Below, piece after piece: positions 54,009 through 64,000 of a DNA stretch of 64,000 nucleotides; within the stretch, counting starts at the first letter, position 1, and each line of letters opens with the position of its first letter. Origin of the DNA: Rhizobium oryzicola (GTDB lineage: Bacteria; Pseudomonadota; Alphaproteobacteria; Rhizobiales; Rhizobiaceae); contig NZ_JAUKWQ010000001.1 in the NCBI RefSeq assembly GCF_030504645.1, positions 620,001 to 684,000 of the forward strand, in the 5' to 3' direction. Under the pieces are notes generated by a model. The model was not told where the DNA came from. It made no database searches and saw only the letters and a list, made by a program, of their open reading frames with translations. The position numbers and the translations under genes are program-made.

Positions 54009-54989
54009 ATGGCAACGCTGGAAGATGTGGCGAAGAAGGCGGGCTGCTCGATTGCGACCGCCAGTCGCGCACTTGGCGCGCGCGGTCCGGTCAGCGATGG
54101 GGTGAAGGGTAGGGTGCGCAAGGCAGCCGCCGAACTTGGCTATCGGCATGGCACCGCCGGACCTGGGCGCGGTGGCCGCAGACCCTTGATCGGCGTGCTC
54201 ATTCCCAGCATCACCAACCCGGTCTTTGCCGCCTCGCTCTCGCAGATCCAGAACCGCATGCAGGTGGGTGGCCATGCGGTGGTGCTGGCGCAATCCAATT
54301 ACGATCCGGCGCAGGAAGCCGATGCCATCGAGGCTTTGCTGTCCGAGCGTCCGACCGGGCTGATCCTCACACTCTGCAATGCAGAGCACAGCGTGCCACA
54401 GGCGGATCGCCTGCCGCCCACAGTGCTGCTCAACAACCTTCCGACCTCGATCTTTCCCGCTGCCGTGACCGTGGATAACAGGGAAGCCGGTCGCCTGATC
54501 ACCCGGCAACTGATCGATCATGGCCATCGCCGTATTCTCTTCGTATCGGGAAATTTTGCGGCGTCCGATCGCGCCTTCCTGCGCTTTGAAGGGTATCAGT
54601 CGGCACTTGCCGCTGCCGGGGTGGACTCGCTGCCGGCGCTGCAGATTCCCTTTATCGGTAGCTATGAGCAGTTGGATATTTCCATAGCAGTGGCCGAACA
54701 CAGGCCGACTGCCATCATTGCCTCCAACGATCTTCTGGCCTGCGGTGTCATAGGTGCTCTGCGTCGGCAGGGTCTGTCAGTACCACAGGATGTATCGGTT
54801 GCAGGCTTCGATGGCATCGCCATGGGCCAATTGATGACGCCGCCCTTGACGACGATCGAAATGCCCGATTCCAGCATGGGGGCAGTCGCGGCATCGCTGC
54901 TGCTGGATATGGCCGAACGCGGTGCGGCACCCCGGCATCTGCAAGTTGGCTTCACGCTGAAGCCGGGCGGTACTGTTCGTTCTGTGTAA
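54009..54989 (+). CDS. LacI-family transcriptional regulator
   Basis: A 326-residue repressor with headpiece ATLEDVAKKAGCSIATASRAL and the ligand domain (IGVLIPSITNPVFAASLS; IIASNDLLACGVIGALRRQG; VAGFDGIAMGQ). The hinge region is Gly/Arg-rich (TAGPGRGGRR), an unusual linker. ATG 54009 is preferred over a TTG 6 bases upstream. It converges on the UgpABCE-like operon, which makes that operon the probable target. A hairpin CGCCGCAC-CTG-GTGCGGCG (54998-55016) separates the two genes. Confidence 0.9.
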   Translation: MATLEDVAKKAGCSIATASRALGARGPVSDGVKGRVRKAAAELGYRHGTAGPGRGGRRPLIGVLIPSITNPVFAASLSQIQNRMQVGGHAVVLAQSNYDPAQEADAIEALLSERPTGLILTLCNAEHSVPQADRLPPTVLLNNLPTSIFPAAVTVDNREAGRLITRQLIDHGHRRILFVSGNFAASDRAFLRFEGYQSALAAAGVDSLPALQIPFIGSYEQLDISIAVAEHRPTAIIASNDLLACGVIGALRRQGLSVPQDVSVAGFDGIAMGQLMTPPLTTIEMPDSSMGAVAASLLLDMAERGAAPRHLQVGFTLKPGGTVRSV

Positions 54990-54997
54990 GAACAACC

Positions 54998-55016
54998 CGC
55001 CGCACCTGGTGCGGCG
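54998..55016. terminator. Hairpin between convergent LacI gene and binding-protein gene
   Basis: Perfect 8-bp stem with a 3-base loop and no T-run on either side. It probably helps stop or block convergent transcripts. Confidence 0.5.
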
Positions 55017-55035
55017 AGTTGCTGTGATCATGCGA

Positions 55036-56307
55036 TCAGTTCGTGCGCGGCAGCAGGCGCTTCACTTCCTTGGCGGCATCATCGAGAGCCTGCTGCGGCG
55101 TGGCCGACTGGTCAACGACGCGCGAGGTGTTATCGACGATGGTCTGCGTCACGCGCACGCCATTGGCGCCGGGGAAGGCATACCAGGGGATCATCCGCGG
55201 CATCTGGTTGAGGCCGGCCAGGAACAGCGGGTTCTTCTTGTAGAAGTCACCCAGGTATTCCGGCGACTTGGCCGCCAGTTCGTTGTTTGGCACATAGCCG
55301 GTGCCGGGCACGACGACGGATGCGCCGTAGGGGCCGGCGGCGAACTTGGCGAACTTCCAGGCAGCAGCCTGCTTGGTGGCATCCTTGCTCAGGATGACCA
55401 CGGCATTGCCGCCGGTGGGCAGCTTGCCATTCACCGGGTCAATCAGCGGAATGGCTGCCGTGCGCAGGTCGAATTTGTCGCCGACATTCTTGATGGTGTT
55501 GCGAAGCGCGCCTGTGGTCTGGAAGGTGAAGCCCACCTTGCCGGCTACGAAGGCCTGCTCGCCGGCGGCCTTGGTGAAGACCGGCATGCCGGCTTCCTTG
55601 ACCATGCGGTCGACGATCTGCATCGCCTTCTGGCCTTCCGGACCGTTGAAGGTGACCTTGCTTTCGTCGGAGCTCAGCATGGTGCCGCCTGCGCCGAACA
55701 GCAGTGCGGAGAACATCCAGTCGTCACCCTGCCAGCGGAAGTCGATCGAGTCGACGCCGTTGCCGAGTGCCTTGATCTTCTTGCCAAGTGCGATCACTTC
55801 GTCCCAGGTCTTGGGCGGCTGGTCGGGATTGCCGCCGGCCGCCTTCACCAGGTCGGCATTGTAATACATGATCGGGTTGGAGGTGGCGAAAGCCAGACCA
55901 ACCTGCTTGCCGTTGACCTGCGCGAGCTTCAGGATCGTGTCCGAGAAGCCCTGATCGGCCATGCTCTGCTTGTCCTTGGCAATCATCGGCGCCATGTCGA
56001 CGGGGATGCCGCGCTCATCAGCCATGCGCAGACGGTTGAGACCGATAAAGGTCACGTCAGGCATTTCAGGCGTGCCGGCCTGGCGCATGATCGTCTGGAT
56101 GCCTTCTTCGTAAGTTGCCGAAGGATTGGCAAACTGGATCTTGATATCGGGGTTCTCTTCCATGAACTTCTTGGAGATCGTGTCCATCACGTCCTTGAAG
56201 AAGCCCGGCATGGGGTAGTGAACGGTGATCGTCGTTTCGGCATGGGCAGGCAGAACCATCGTCATGGAGACGGCGGCGGCTGCCAGGATCTTGGTGAAAT
56301 GCTTCAT
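55036..56307 (-). CDS. Periplasmic solute-binding protein, UgpB-like
   Basis: A 423-residue periplasmic receptor with signal peptide (ILAAAAVSMTMVLPAHAETT). The mature part has the family 1 pattern (ITVHYPMPGFFKDVMDTISKKF), and GDDWMFSALLFGAGGTMLS lines the pocket in UgpB relatives. The last gene of a five-gene operon. The nearest known systems import glycerol-3-phosphate, glycerophosphodiesters or sugars. The co-encoded phosphodiesterase makes a phosphodiester ligand attractive but unproven. Confidence 0.88.
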   Translation of the reverse strand: MKHFTKILAAAAVSMTMVLPAHAETTITVHYPMPGFFKDVMDTISKKFMEENPDIKIQFANPSATYEEGIQTIMRQAGTPEMPDVTFIGLNRLRMADERGIPVDMAPMIAKDKQSMADQGFSDTILKLAQVNGKQVGLAFATSNPIMYYNADLVKAAGGNPDQPPKTWDEVIALGKKIKALGNGVDSIDFRWQGDDWMFSALLFGAGGTMLSSDESKVTFNGPEGQKAMQIVDRMVKEAGMPVFTKAAGEQAFVAGKVGFTFQTTGALRNTIKNVGDKFDLRTAAIPLIDPVNGKLPTGGNAVVILSKDATKQAAAWKFAKFAAGPYGASVVVPGTGYVPNNELAAKSPEYLGDFYKKNPLFLAGLNQMPRMIPWYAFPGANGVRVTQTIVDNTSRVVDQSATPQQALDDAAKEVKRLLPRTN

Positions 56308-56337
56308 GGCATAACTCCTGGTTTGAGCTGGAACCGG

Positions 56338-57177
56338 TCAGCCCTTGAGACCGGTCATGGTGATGCCCTCGACAAAGCGTTTCTGCGCAAGCAGGAAGGC
56401 AAGGACGAGAGGAAGGGTGATGATGAAGGTGGCGGCCATCAGCGCGCCGTAGTCGTCGCCGGCCTCGGCCGCCCGGAAATAGAGAAGACCGAGTGGCGGC
56501 GTGGCATAGGCCTGGTTGGAAATCACGATCAGCGGCCAGTAGAGATCGTTCCAGTGCGCGACGACGGAGAAGATCGCGAAGGCGGTGATTGCCGGCCAGG
56601 CATTCGGCACGATGACGCGGGCAACGATGCCGATTTCCGACATGCCGTCCAGTCGCGCCGCATGGATGAGATCATCGGGCATGGCACGGAAGAACTGCAG
56701 GAAGAGGAAGATGCCGAACACGGAGATGGAGAAGGGGGCGACGAGGGCCGTGTAACTGTTGAGCACCGCCAGATTGTTGAAGGCGACATAGAGTGGCAGC
56801 GCGGTCGCATGGATCGGCACGAGCAGACCCAGCATCACAAGCGCCATCATCAACCGTGCGGCGCGGAAGTTCAGCTTGGCGAGCGCATAGGCGCAAGGCA
56901 CGGCGATCAGCACCTGGAACACCAGGATCAATGCGCAGACCACAACGCCGTTGAACAGCAGGCCTGGCATGTTGACCCGCGTAAACGCCTTGGTGAAGTT
57001 CTGCACGAAAAACGAATGCTCCGGGATGAGCGACAGAGAGGACGTGAAGATCTCGCTCTGTCCCTTGCCGGCGGCAGACATCATGAAGATGTAGGGTGCG
57101 AGAAACATCAACGCGCCAAGCGTCAGCAGACCGAGCCGAACGGCGCGACCGAGCGTGAAGGTGGATTGCGGGCTCAT
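56338..57177 (-). CDS. ABC transporter permease, UgpE-like
   Basis: A 279-residue inner-membrane protein with about six helices, beginning VRLGLLTLGALMFLAPYIFM. The EAA loop is IHAARLDGMSEIGIVARVIVPNAW. It overlaps the next upstream gene's stop by 4 bases and precedes the binding protein by 30. Confidence 0.9.
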   Translation of the reverse strand: MSPQSTFTLGRAVRLGLLTLGALMFLAPYIFMMSAAGKGQSEIFTSSLSLIPEHSFFVQNFTKAFTRVNMPGLLFNGVVVCALILVFQVLIAVPCAYALAKLNFRAARLMMALVMLGLLVPIHATALPLYVAFNNLAVLNSYTALVAPFSISVFGIFLFLQFFRAMPDDLIHAARLDGMSEIGIVARVIVPNAWPAITAFAIFSVVAHWNDLYWPLIVISNQAYATPPLGLLYFRAAEAGDDYGALMAATFIITLPLVLAFLLAQKRFVEGITMTGLKG

Positions 57178-58089
57178 GCGTAATGCACCTCGCGGTCCAG
57201 CAGGCGGTATTGCACGAACATCATGACGACCAGAACGGCGAGGAAGACGACCGTCATGGCAGAGGCATAGCCGACGCGCAGATAGACGAAGCCTTCCTGG
57301 TAGATTGTGAAAAGCAGCACTTCGGAAGCCTTGTTCGGCCCGCCCTCGGTCAGCGTCTTTACGGTCTCGAACACCTTCACGGCATTGATGACGCTGATGG
57401 TGATGACAAAGAGCGTGGTCGGCCCCAGCATCGGCCAGGTCACGAGGAAAAAGCGGTCGATACCGGATTTCGCCCCGTCCACATCCGCAGCTGCGTAGAG
57501 ATCGCGCGGAATGGCGGTGAGGCCTGCCAGAAACAGCACCATGTTGAAGCCGACGCTCTGCCAGATGCCGATGATGGCAAGGCTGTAGAGCACGGTGTTG
57601 GAGGCGCCGAGCCAGTTCGGGCCAGCCAGGCCAATCATGTGAAGGGCCGCATTGATCGGCCCGATGGTGGGGTGAAAGAGATACTGCCAGGCAGTTGCCA
57701 TAGCGACCAGCAGCGAGGCGACCGGCAGGAAATAGGCGGTGCGGAAGAAGGAACGGCCAATGCTCTCGCTTTCGATCAGAAGTGCAATGCCAAGCCCCAG
57801 TAGCAGCGAGACAGGCGCGACGATGGCGCTATAAACGGCTGTGTTCCACAACGATTGCCGGAAGGTGCGATCGGCGAAGAGTTCGGCATAATTCTCGAAG
57901 CCGACAAAGCGGAAGCTGCCATAGCCCAATTCGAAATCGGTGAAGCCCAGGAAGACGACGGCAGCCAGCGGTGCGATGATGAACGCGACCATCAGCAGGA
58001 CCGCCGGGGCCGCCAGCAGCCAGGCTGTTCGCGCCTGTCGGGCTGCGCCGAGATCGGGCAGGGCAATCGGCGTTGCGGCAAGGGCGGCA

Positions 58090-58097
<8 letters not shown>
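57174..58097 (-). CDS. ABC transporter permease, UgpA-like
   Basis: A 307-residue inner-membrane protein with about six helices (AWLLAAPAVLLMVAFIIAPLAA). The EAA loop is DLYAAADVDGAKSGIDRFFLVTWPML. ATG 58097 has GGAGG 6 bases upstream; longer starts run into the ATPase gene. It overlaps the end of the ATPase gene by 8 bases. Confidence 0.9.
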
Positions 58098-59249
<1,152 letters not shown>

Positions 59250-59253
<4 letters not shown>

Positions 59254-60083
59254 TCGGCAGCCTCCCCGGTGGGCTGCGGCTTCGGGTAAACCTCGTCGAT
59301 CACGTCGTCGATGTAATAGGCGGTCATGCCGGGCACGGCAACGATTTCGCTGCTGACCGAGTCACCCTCGAATGTGTGGATAACAGCGCCGATCAGGCGC
59401 TCGCCCGGCATTTCCCGCTCCAGCGTGTCGATGATGAATGCCGCCGACGGACCCCAGACGAGGCTTGTCTGGTGGAAACTGCCCTTCCAGGCCCAGTGCA
59501 GATGACCGGTGCCGATGAGCCCGACATCATGACGACTCATCAGGTCATAAAGCCGGCGGCGTGGGGTAGGGCGAATGCTCCAGTAACCGGTATCACCTTC
59601 CTGCGGCTCGTCCACGAAGATCGGCTTATGGGTAAAGAGAGCGATGCGGCGCGCGCCGGCACCCGCCATGGCTTCCGCCAGCCAGTTCAGCTGCATCTCC
59701 TCGTTCTGGTCGTCCATACCGAGCAGCAGAGAATTGAAGCCGATCAGCCGCCAGCCGTCGATGTCTTGGATGAAGCGGTCGGAACCGACCAGGCTGTTCC
59801 AGCGATCCAGCCGGACCTGTGTGACCGGCTGATGCGAACCCGGCAGGTGGCCGACATCGTGATTGCCCGGCACGATCAGCATGGGGGCGGGCGCCTGGCG
59901 CATCAACTCCATGCAGAAAGTGATGTCATCAGCCTGGTCTGCGCCATCGACGGTGAGGTCGCCGGTATGGATGATAAGATCCGGCTTCTCGGTTTCGAGC
60001 CATGCCAGAAGCGGCGCCCAATTGCTGTTGAAATGCGTCTTGGACGGGCTGAAATGGGTGTCGGTGATCTGGATGACCTTCAC
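59250..60083 (-). CDS. Calcineurin-like metallophosphoesterase, probable phosphodiesterase
   Basis: A 277-residue two-metal phosphoesterase and the first gene of the UgpABCE-like operon. The metal motifs are in order: DTHF near residue 8, GDLTVDGADQADD near 42, PGNHDVG near 73, THKP near 151 and GTGHLHW near 194. The CpdA/GlpQ-like phosphodiesterases share this layout. It has no signal peptide, so it would act on the imported compound in the cytoplasm. The start is GTG 60083. Cotranscription suggests import followed by cleavage of a phosphodiester such as glycerophosphocholine; that is inference. Confidence 0.87.
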
Positions 60084-60229
60084 GAGTGAAACTCCGATAC
60101 GCGGGATGGAGGCGGTCTGCCTCGACGTCTTCGGGGGTCCTGATAAAGGGTGAGCTTGTCAGCTGCGTAACAGCCGTTTCCAGTTTCTTTCCATTTTTGT
60201 CATGCAAGCGTCATCTCGGGCGAAGACGT

Positions 60230-61609
60230 TCAGGAAGCCAGCCGGCTCGGCATGGAGGGGCCTACATCCGTTGTCACCTGTTCCATCCGTGCGAAGCCGC
60301 GTTCAAGGGCTTGGAAGCAGTCCGGATCGATGGCGGTTCCCACATCCGCCCGCATGATGGCGAAGGCCTGGGATGCCGGCATTGCCTTGCGGTAGGGACG
60401 ATCCGCCGTCAGCGCATCGAAAATATCGGCGGTGGTGACAATCCGTGTATCTAGATCGATCCGCGAGGCGTCCAGGCCGCGGGGATATCCCTTTCCGTCC
60501 AGCCGTTCGTGATGGGCTCCGGCAATCACGGCGGTGTCCCGCAAGGCGCCAATCTTGGACAGAATGGTCTCGCCGAGGCCCGGATGGCTGCGAATGGAAG
60601 CCCACTCCTCGGCGTCGGGCCGTCCGTTCTTGTCCAATATGGCATTGGAGACGCCAAGCTTGCCGATGTCATGCAGAAGGGCGGCGCGTCTCAGCCAGCG
60701 GCGGCGCTCCGGCGTGTAGCCCATCTCTTCGGCAATCAGGTCGGCAAACAACGCCACGCGATCGCTATGACCGGCAGTGAAGGGGCTTTTGGCATCGACG
60801 ACCTGCGCAAAGCCTGCCGCGATGTCATCGAGGTAATCCTCATCAATCTCACGGACCAGCGCGATGGGTTCCAGTCCCATAACGCGTGCTGGAAAATCGT
60901 CCGCCCGCATGGCATCCCAGAAGCCGGAATCATCGGCAAAGGTCAGAAGGGCAGCGACGAGTGCCGGATCGAACCATTGGCCGCTGCGCGAGGTAATCTC
61001 CTCAAGTGCCGCTTCTGCGCCGCCGCGCATGAAAAACACGTCAGCGACCTGTGCCAGAAGCGCAATGCGCGCGAAGAGGGAAATTTCGGTGCCGCGCCGG
61101 CCCAAAGGTTGGCCGCTGCCGTTCCAGTGTTCATCAAGATCCAGGATGCCCTGTTCGACATCGGGTGAGAAGCGCATGCTGCGCACGATTTCAGCGCCAC
61201 GCTGGCAACGTGTTTCGATCAGTTCGCGGGCAATCTCCCCGCCATTGCGGGCAATGTGCACGAGTGTCTGTAGCCGTTCGATCATGCCGGACTTGCGAGC
61301 CGTATTGGCCAGCAGGAAGCGGATGACATCCGGCAAGCGGGTGTCGACAAACTTGTATTCGCTTTTGAAGCTGAGGTCATCCGCGAGATAGAGCCTACAG
61401 ATGCGCGCCGCATTCGAACTGCATCCGACATCCTTCAGCAGAAGCGTGTAGTAGAGATCCGAAAGCTCGACGGGCGTCAGGCCGATCTCTCGGCCAATAT
61501 GCATGCCGATCCAGCAGCAACGCTGGCTGTGCCCTATGGGCTGGCCCTCGGTGATGTCGAGAGCATAGCTGAGCGCGCCAACCACATCGGAAAGCTGTAT
61601 CGCCTGCAC
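60230..61609 (-). CDS. HD-GYP-type phosphohydrolase with a degenerate N-terminal HD module
   Basis: A 459-residue cytoplasmic protein. The C-terminal half is a full HD-GYP-like domain: HSDRVALFADLIAEEMG, LLHDIGKLGVSNAI and the motif HHERLDGKGYPRG. This domain class cuts cyclic di-GMP or a related dinucleotide. The N-terminal half looks like a second copy in which the catalytic His-Asp is Lys-Asp (LLLKDVGCSSNAA) and the GYP part is reduced to DEHWNGSGQPLG. So one module is probably sensory and the other active. The start is GTG 61609 with GGGAG 7 bases upstream. No operon partner. Confidence 0.87.
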   Translation of the reverse strand: MQAIQLSDVVGALSYALDITEGQPIGHSQRCCWIGMHIGREIGLTPVELSDLYYTLLLKDVGCSSNAARICRLYLADDLSFKSEYKFVDTRLPDVIRFLLANTARKSGMIERLQTLVHIARNGGEIARELIETRCQRGAEIVRSMRFSPDVEQGILDLDEHWNGSGQPLGRRGTEISLFARIALLAQVADVFFMRGGAEAALEEITSRSGQWFDPALVAALLTFADDSGFWDAMRADDFPARVMGLEPIALVREIDEDYLDDIAAGFAQVVDAKSPFTAGHSDRVALFADLIAEEMGYTPERRRWLRRAALLHDIGKLGVSNAILDKNGRPDAEEWASIRSHPGLGETILSKIGALRDTAVIAGAHHERLDGKGYPRGLDASRIDLDTRIVTTADIFDALTADRPYRKAMPASQAFAIMRADVGTAIDPDCFQALERGFARMEQVTTDVGPSMPSRLAS

Positions 61610-62038
61610 CCGCCATCTCCCATTCTGTGTCCCACACTCCTGGAAAATACGGGATAGATGTTAAGCGAGTGCTTTGTTTGCCAAAGGAAATGCAGCTCGC
61701 CTCACGGGAAGGAGCGAGATAATTGGCGCAGCATGACCCCGGATAAACGGGTCAGGATCAGGACACTGCAGGAGGGGAAGTTCGCGATCTAACAGATCAA
61801 GGGCGACGAACGAGTGGCAAGGGCAATAAGCTCGCCAACCAATTTAGATCAGAATGCCTTCCTGCGGTTCTAAAGGGAACAATTGGCCCGAAGTCCCCCA
61901 TTCCGTACTCTGGCATCGTTGTTCCAAAAACCAATCTTGCCATTTGCCCCGATAGAAAGAATCGGAAATACTCAATCTGGGGTAGTTTCCGCAAGCACTG
62001 TAGGTGCACGTGCGGAGAGAGGGGCATGTCGAGGGTGA
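61610..62038. other. Intergenic region of 429 bases before cas3
   Basis: No CRISPR repeats, no convincing gene and no clear promoter were seen. TGACCC/GGGTCA (61734-61754) is a small hairpin. The long minus-strand frames across it lack ribosome binding sites and run antisense into cas3. The composition is somewhat more AT-rich than the neighbours. Confidence 0.5.
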
Positions 62039-64000
62039 ATGGATTTCTATGGGCATAGTGGCACAAATGCCGAGCGTGGCGATTGGCAGAAACTTGTCGA
62101 GCATCTGCTGGCTGTGGCGGAGCTGGCGGGCGTGTTCGCGCGGAAATTCGGGCTGGAACAGGCCACGTTCATAGCCGGACTTTTCCACGACCTCGGGAAG
62201 TATGATCCCGCATTTCAAGCCTATATCGCCAGACTTGGAGCGTCTGTCGATCATTCCACGGCTGGCGCACAGGTCTTGTGTCAGCTTGCCAGAGGCAACG
62301 ACAAGGCGATGGCGGAAATCATCGCCTACGCAATCCTGGGGCACCATGCCGGCCTGCCGGATCGTCTTAACGAGACGAACGGGTGCGTCGCACAGCGCAT
62401 GAAAAAGCCGCTGCGGATTGATCCCTGCTGGCAAAGCGAATTGGGGCCGCATCTATCTGAATGGATTGACGGGATCGCCAGCGCCCTGCCGCAGCGTCAG
62501 GGCAAGGATTTGCAGAGGTACGCCTTCACCCTTTCCTTCATGGGCCGTATGATCTTCTCATGTCTGGTCGATGCGGATTTTAAAGACACAGAGGAATTTT
62601 ACGTCTCCCTCGGACAGCGGGCGGCAGATCGAGACTGGCCTTCGCTTGGCAGTCTGCTGGATGAATTTACCAGCATGTTCGAGGCGCATATGGCGCGATT
62701 CTCCGGCAAGCCTGCGGTCTCGGAGAAGTCGCGTGCGCTGAACGGACTGCGTAAAGAGATCCTTGCCCATGTGCGCGCCAGTGCGGCGGAAAAGCCGGGC
62801 TTCTTCACGCTGACCGTGCCGACCGGCGGCGGCAAGACGCTGGCCTCGCTGGGGTTTGCACTCGATCACGCCAAGCTGCATGGCCATGAGCGGATCATCT
62901 ACGCCATTCCGTTCACGTCGATCATTGACCAGACCTCGGCGATATTTCGCAGCGTGCTGGGCGAGGAGCATGTTCTGGAGCATCACTCAAACATCGACGA
63001 GGAAAAGTTCGATGCGCGCGAACAGCGCGACAAGCTGAAGCTGGCCATGGAAGATTGGGCAGCGCCCGTTGTCGTCACCACCAATGTCCAGCTGTTCGAG
63101 AGCCTGTTTTCTGCCCGCCCGTCAAGGTCGCGGAAGCTGCACAATATAGCCAATTCTGTCATCATTCTGGATGAGGCGCAGACCCTGCCGCGCAACCTGC
63201 TACTGCCTGTCATGCAGGCGCTGGAGGAGCTGGTTGAGCGCTATGGCTGCACCGTGGTTCTATGCACCGCCACGCAACCGGCGCTTGGAAAGCGTGAGGA
63301 GTTTCCGTTTGGCCTGCCGCTTGATGAGAGCCGCGAGTTGGCGCCGGATCCCGAGGGTCTGGCCCGGCAATTGGCCCGCACGCACATCCGTCACGCTGGT
63401 GTGCTGGACAATGCAGCACTGGTGGATGCCCTGCGTGAGCAGCGGCAGATGCTTGTCATCGTCAACAGCCGCCGCCACGCGCTTGACCTCTATAAGAAGG
63501 CAAGCGCAGCCGATCTTGACGGCTCACTGCACCTGACCACCCGCCAATATGCCGCGGACCGCCGCCGCATTCTGGCCGAGGTGCGCACGCGGCTCGATGA
63601 TGGAGTGCCGTGCCGTTTGATCGCCACAAGCCTAATCGAGGCGGGCGTGGATGTGGATTTTCCCGCCGCCATGCGCGCGGAAGCCGGGTTGGATCAGATC
63701 ATCCAGGCGGCGGGGCGCGTGAACAGGGAGGGAAAACGTCCGCGTGATGAAAGCGTTGTCACCGTGTTTACGCCTGCGGATCATAAGCCGCCGCGGGAAA
63801 TTTCCGGCCTGATCGGCGATATGAAACGCATCATCGACAAGCATCCGGATCTGACAGCACCCGCTGCCATCGCCGATTATTTCGGTGAGGTCTATTGGCG
63901 GGTTGGCAGAGAAGGGTTGGATGCCAAGGACATTCTCAGCCGGTTCTGCGTGACGCACCATGGTACGGATTTCGCCTATCGCAAGGTGGGCGAGGATTTC
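62039..64000 (+). CDS. cas3: CRISPR-associated nuclease-helicase Cas3, cut by the window end
   Basis: The first 654 residues of a Cas3 that continues past the window. An N-terminal HD nuclease domain has His22, His50-Asp51 (LFHDLGKY), His72 and His102-His103 (GHHAGLPD). A superfamily 2 helicase follows: Walker A PTGGGKT (Lys266), DEAQ at 378-381, TATQPAL and the motif VI stretch QAAGRVNREG. The order HD then helicase in one chain and the N-terminal FYGHS segment fit type I, most likely I-C, where cas3 is first in the operon. ATG 62039 follows an in-frame stop, with GAGGG close upstream. The rest of the cas operon and any array would lie beyond 64000. Confidence 0.93.
   Translation, partial: MDFYGHSGTNAERGDWQKLVEHLLAVAELAGVFARKFGLEQATFIAGLFHDLGKYDPAFQAYIARLGASVDHSTAGAQVLCQLARGNDKAMAEIIAYAILGHHAGLPDRLNETNGCVAQRMKKPLRIDPCWQSELGPHLSEWIDGIASALPQRQGKDLQRYAFTLSFMGRMIFSCLVDADFKDTEEFYVSLGQRAADRDWPSLGSLLDEFTSMFEAHMARFSGKPAVSEKSRALNGLRKEILAHVRASAAEKPGFFTLTVPTGGGKTLASLGFALDHAKLHGHERIIYAIPFTSIIDQTSAIFRSVLGEEHVLEHHSNIDEEKFDAREQRDKLKLAMEDWAAPVVVTTNVQLFESLFSARPSRSRKLHNIANSVIILDEAQTLPRNLLLPVMQALEELVERYGCTVVLCTATQPALGKREEFPFGLPLDESRELAPDPEGLARQLARTHIRHAGVLDNAALVDALREQRQMLVIVNSRRHALDLYKKASAADLDGSLHLTTRQYAADRRRILAEVRTRLDDGVPCRLIATSLIEAGVDVDFPAAMRAEAGLDQIIQAAGRVNREGKRPRDESVVTVFTPADHKPPREISGLIGDMKRIIDKHPDLTAPAAIADYFGEVYWRVGREGLDAKDILSRFCVTHHGTDFAYRKVGEDF

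Noticed and set aside
55009..57183. A 724-residue plus-strand frame across the binding protein and permease genes
   Set aside because: Translation is His/Arg/Gly-rich without domains; it is the antisense of two clear ABC genes.
60197..60214. PHO-box-like TTGTCAT-N4-GCGTCAT before the phosphoesterase operon
   Set aside because: The spacing is right, but the second half has two mismatches and the box points away from the operon. A PhoB role is not supported by eye.
61610..62038. Search for a CRISPR array upstream of cas3
   Set aside because: No direct repeats of 25-40 bases with regular spacing are present anywhere in this region or in the window.
61797..62452. Minus-strand frames of 89 and 202 residues before and across the start of cas3
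   Set aside because: No ribosome binding site or recognisable domain, and they run antisense to the conserved HD domain of Cas3.

Overview
The window looks like a chromosomal piece of an alphaproteobacterium of the Rhizobiaceae (Agrobacterium / Rhizobium / Allorhizobium type). The evidence is a rhizobial RirA iron regulator with its three cysteines, a tRNA-His without the usual extra G at position -1, a RIME-type intergenic repeat, EcfG-type stress promoters, a PdhS-like cell-cycle kinase, and many ABC uptake operons in GC-rich DNA. No rRNA, phage, intact insertion sequence or CRISPR array is visible. The assignment to a family is an inference from gene content; the genus cannot be fixed by eye.

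Layout. 0.1-6.6 kb: a flavoprotein and two methyl-accepting chemotaxis proteins, separated by a 680-base region that may hold a tiny membrane protein gene. 6.5-9.3 kb: a LysR regulator and an alpha/beta hydrolase whose stop codon is formed at the edge of a 291-bp MITE-like element. 9.3-12.6 kb: isocitrate lyase (aceA), divergent from a RamB/ScfR-type regulator. 12.7-16.8 kb: the polyamine importer potFGHI. 16.8-25.7 kb: a DUF378 protein, an AsmA-like protein, acetoacetyl-CoA synthetase, a 1196-residue PdhS-like kinase and a phasin. 25.7-31.4 kb: tRNA-His, a LysR regulator divergent from mmsA, rirA, an AbrB-family membrane protein and a TetR regulator. 31.7-35.4 kb: a large autotransporter. 35.4-39.3 kb: two amine / D-amino-acid oxidoreductases and UDP-galactopyranose mutase. 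39.3-41 kb: a general-stress group (manganese catalase, a small membrane protein, an EcfG-like sigma factor). 41-46.3 kb: an ABC importer of unknown substrate with its own LacI regulator. 46.3-49.4 kb: a small secreted protein, a semialdehyde dehydrogenase and a secreted zinc metalloprotease. 49.7-53.9 kb: GDP-mannose synthesis (manC, phosphomannomutase) and a glycosyltransferase. 54-60.1 kb: a LacI regulator convergent with a UgpABCE-like importer operon that starts with a metallophosphoesterase. 60.2-61.6 kb: an HD-GYP protein. 62 kb to the edge: cas3, cut by the window end and the only visible part of a type I (probably I-C) CRISPR-Cas locus.

How the genes fit together. Storage and C2/C4 metabolism recur: phasin, acetoacetyl-CoA synthetase, isocitrate lyase and mmsA. 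The phasin and acetoacetyl-CoA synthetase promoters share the nine-base site TGCAATGCA, which fits a PhaR-type operator and suggests joint control. EcfG-type promoter sequences (GGAAC, 18 bases, TT) lie before the manganese catalase, the sigma factor itself and a small secreted protein, so a local part of the general stress regulon is readable from the DNA. Polyamine import and the two FAD oxidases point to amine use. The most striking accessory material is the MITE, the repetitive autotransporter, the metalloprotease and the cas3 gene at the right edge. I did not find a clearly new multi-gene system inside the window; the best place to look for one is just past position 64000.
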